DNA of 64,000 bases, taken from assembly GCF_900091465.1 (NCBI RefSeq), contig NZ_FMHV01000002.1, forward strand, positions 5,456,001 to 5,520,000, in the 5' to 3' direction. This document shows positions 63,120-64,000 of this stretch, piece after piece (within the stretch, counting starts at the first letter, position 1; every line of letters starts with the position of its first letter). The stretch comes from Micromonospora rhizosphaerae. GTDB lineage: Bacteria > Actinomycetota > Actinomycetes > Mycobacteriales > Micromonosporaceae. The translations under genes were made by a program, and so were the position numbers. The notes under the pieces were generated by a model. It did no database searches. It was not told the origin of the DNA and saw nothing but the letters and a program-made list of their open reading frames with translations.

Positions 63120-63868
63120 ATACCCGACTACGGAATCAGCAACGGCGTCAGTGCTGCCCTCGTAGACCATGTAGTAGTACGAGCCCTTCTTGACTATGTC
63201 CCGTTTCCCGATCGTGCCGGCGTCCCACGAACCGCCCGGGCCAGTGCTCAGCACCGGGTTGCTGCCGCTCTTCGAGAGCGAGGTGAGGCTCGCTCCGCTG
63301 GCGAAGCCGACGCGCACGTCCGTGCCGTCGTACCCGTGGTAATAGAGGTGCCAGGTACCGTTCTCGTACCACAGGTTCGGCGTACTGATGTTCGCCGACT
63401 CCCACCCAGACGGGTTGTGCGTGAGGATCCGTCCGGCCTTCGTGAAGGTGACCCCGTCGGTCGACGTTGCCAGGCCGATGTCACCCGGGTTGGCGGGGTT
63501 GAAGCCAGCTCCCTCGTACACGAGGTAGAACGTGCCATTCACGTACGCCACGCCAGGGAAGCTCGCGATCCGGTCGTCCCAGGAGCCGGAGGGCCCGGTG
63601 TTGAGCACGATGCCGTGGTCGGTCCAGTTGACACCGTCGGTGGACGTAGCGAGGGCGGTTGCGAAGGTGCCGTCGGGCTTGTTCTTGATGTAGTACGCCC
63701 AGATCTCTCCGCCGATAGTGACCGTGGAGATGAAATGCATGTTGAACGGGACGGGCCACGCACACGTGGCGCCCCAGTCGTGCGCAGCGAATGGAGCGTT
63801 CGTCCTGGCGCGGCATCCTCGGGGTCGTGATATAGATCGCGATCTGTCAGTTAGAGTAGCCATAATCT

Positions 63869-63880
63869 GACAACGTTGTC
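63869..63880. promoter_or_regulatory. operator-like palindrome GACAACGTTGTC (copy 2)
   Basis: The same 12-bp palindrome and flanking TAGA as at 60.27 kb, here 6 bases upstream of the annotated GH43-like ATG. Repressor binding here would block transcription of the glycosidase gene. The two sites are the only copies recognised in this window. Confidence 0.7.
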
Positions 63881-63912
63881 TAGAGTCGAACCCCGCACCG
63901 AGGTCGCAGTAC

Positions 63913-64000
63913 GTGGCGCGGAAAACACAAGCTGCGCGGGCCGCGGCGGGGTCGACGACGGAACGTGCGACAGCAGCGACGGTTCGCAGCCGCGTGCGAT
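63913..64000 (+). CDS. possible start of a gene running off the window
   Basis: A GTG at 63913 opens MARKTQAARAAAGSTTERAT and continues to the edge without stop. It is divergent from the GH43-like gene next to the operator, where a regulator gene would be expected, but the visible 29 residues show no HTH or domain. Could equally be chance. Confidence 0.25.
   Translation, partial: MARKTQAARAAAGSTTERATAATVRSRVR

Larger units (their letters stand above)
60357..63863 (-). pseudogene. GH43/GH32-clan five-bladed propeller hydrolase, interrupted by IS607 element B
   Basis: Joining across the element gives DSVVGYQ + LLAPFETAQW in one frame. The N-terminal part (WAYYIKNKPDGTFATALATS, SFPGVAYVNGTFYLVYEGAG, DIGLATSTDGVTFTKAGRIL, NGTWHLYYHGYDGTDVRVGF) is a beta-propeller with repeated D-G-x-W/F-T turns; the C-terminal half (NGGWGLMFETESMPYHQVGR, DVYDATAGQIIAVRQIFRHD) looks like a jelly-roll domain. 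Such clan-F enzymes act on arabinan, fructan or related polysaccharides. The start (ATG 63863) sits unusually close to an operator, so a downstream start is possible. Confidence 0.75.

Noticed and set aside
1..64000. CRISPR arrays, tRNA or rRNA genes.
   Set aside because: No regularly spaced repeats, no tRNA T-loop plus CCA-like structure and no rRNA signature were recognised by eye; a dedicated scan was not possible.

Overview
High-GC, leaderless-friendly gene style, F420/LLM oxidoreductases, an ECF42-DGPF pair, a DUF574-type methyltransferase and many GTG starts point to an actinomycete, most likely of the Micromonosporaceae or a neighbouring family; the taxon is an inference and no rRNA or tRNA gene is visible to fix it. 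The window is an accessory, plastic region: intact catabolic and regulatory genes alternate with insertion sequences, a group II intron and an unusual number of truncated or frameshifted gene remnants.

Layout. 1-6.1 kb: a GH95-type fucosidase (cut by the window edge) behind a truncated ABC-permease tail, an SGNH hydrolase and two secreted beta-rich proteins (TolB-like propeller; PKD-repeat protein). 6.2-11 kb: gene graveyard (SARP/BTAD, quinone oxidoreductase, MarR, BBE oxidase and IS5 remnants) around an intact EamA exporter/LysR pair and an LLM oxidoreductase. 12-16 kb: a second LLM oxidoreductase, a methyltransferase and a small gene cleanly split by an IS5-family element with TTA target duplication. 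16.6-20.3 kb: an IS607-type element with the order tnpA remnant - unknown orfX - tnpB, whose orfX is split by an IS630-family element. 20.6-36 kb: small enzymes and regulators (VOC, DinB, ECF42/DGPF, methyltransferases, ABC-F protein, alcohol dehydrogenase/MHS transporter/PucR-type regulator, MerR/methyltransferase pair). 36.8-44.5 kb: an APH-family kinase, then a group II intron invaded by an IS3-family element that itself carries an IS30 and an IS110 element. 44.5-50.2 kb: ECF sigma factor, DHFR-like protein and a large subtilisin-like protease.

50.6-60.2 kb holds the most coherent metabolic unit, a minus-strand cluster with many ATGA overlaps: galactose-mutarotase-like epimerase, GH38-type alpha-mannosidase, SDR, SMP-30 lactonase, mannonate-dehydratase-like protein, FAH-family hydrolase, the remnant of an L-fuconate-dehydratase-like enolase and a second SDR. 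Together these fit oxidative, non-phosphorylative breakdown of a deoxy- or hexose sugar (mannose and/or fucose) to pyruvate. A 12-bp palindrome followed by TAGA lies upstream of this cluster and again upstream of a GH43-like gene (60.4-63.9 kb), implying one regulator. That GH43-like gene is interrupted by a second, intact two-gene IS607 element (tnpA-tnpB).

The two IS607 copies share an identical-length 3' tail with a GAAA-tetraloop hairpin, expected of the TnpB guide RNA, but differ in the presence of orfX. The three-gene element and the nested intron/IS stack are the most unusual structures seen.
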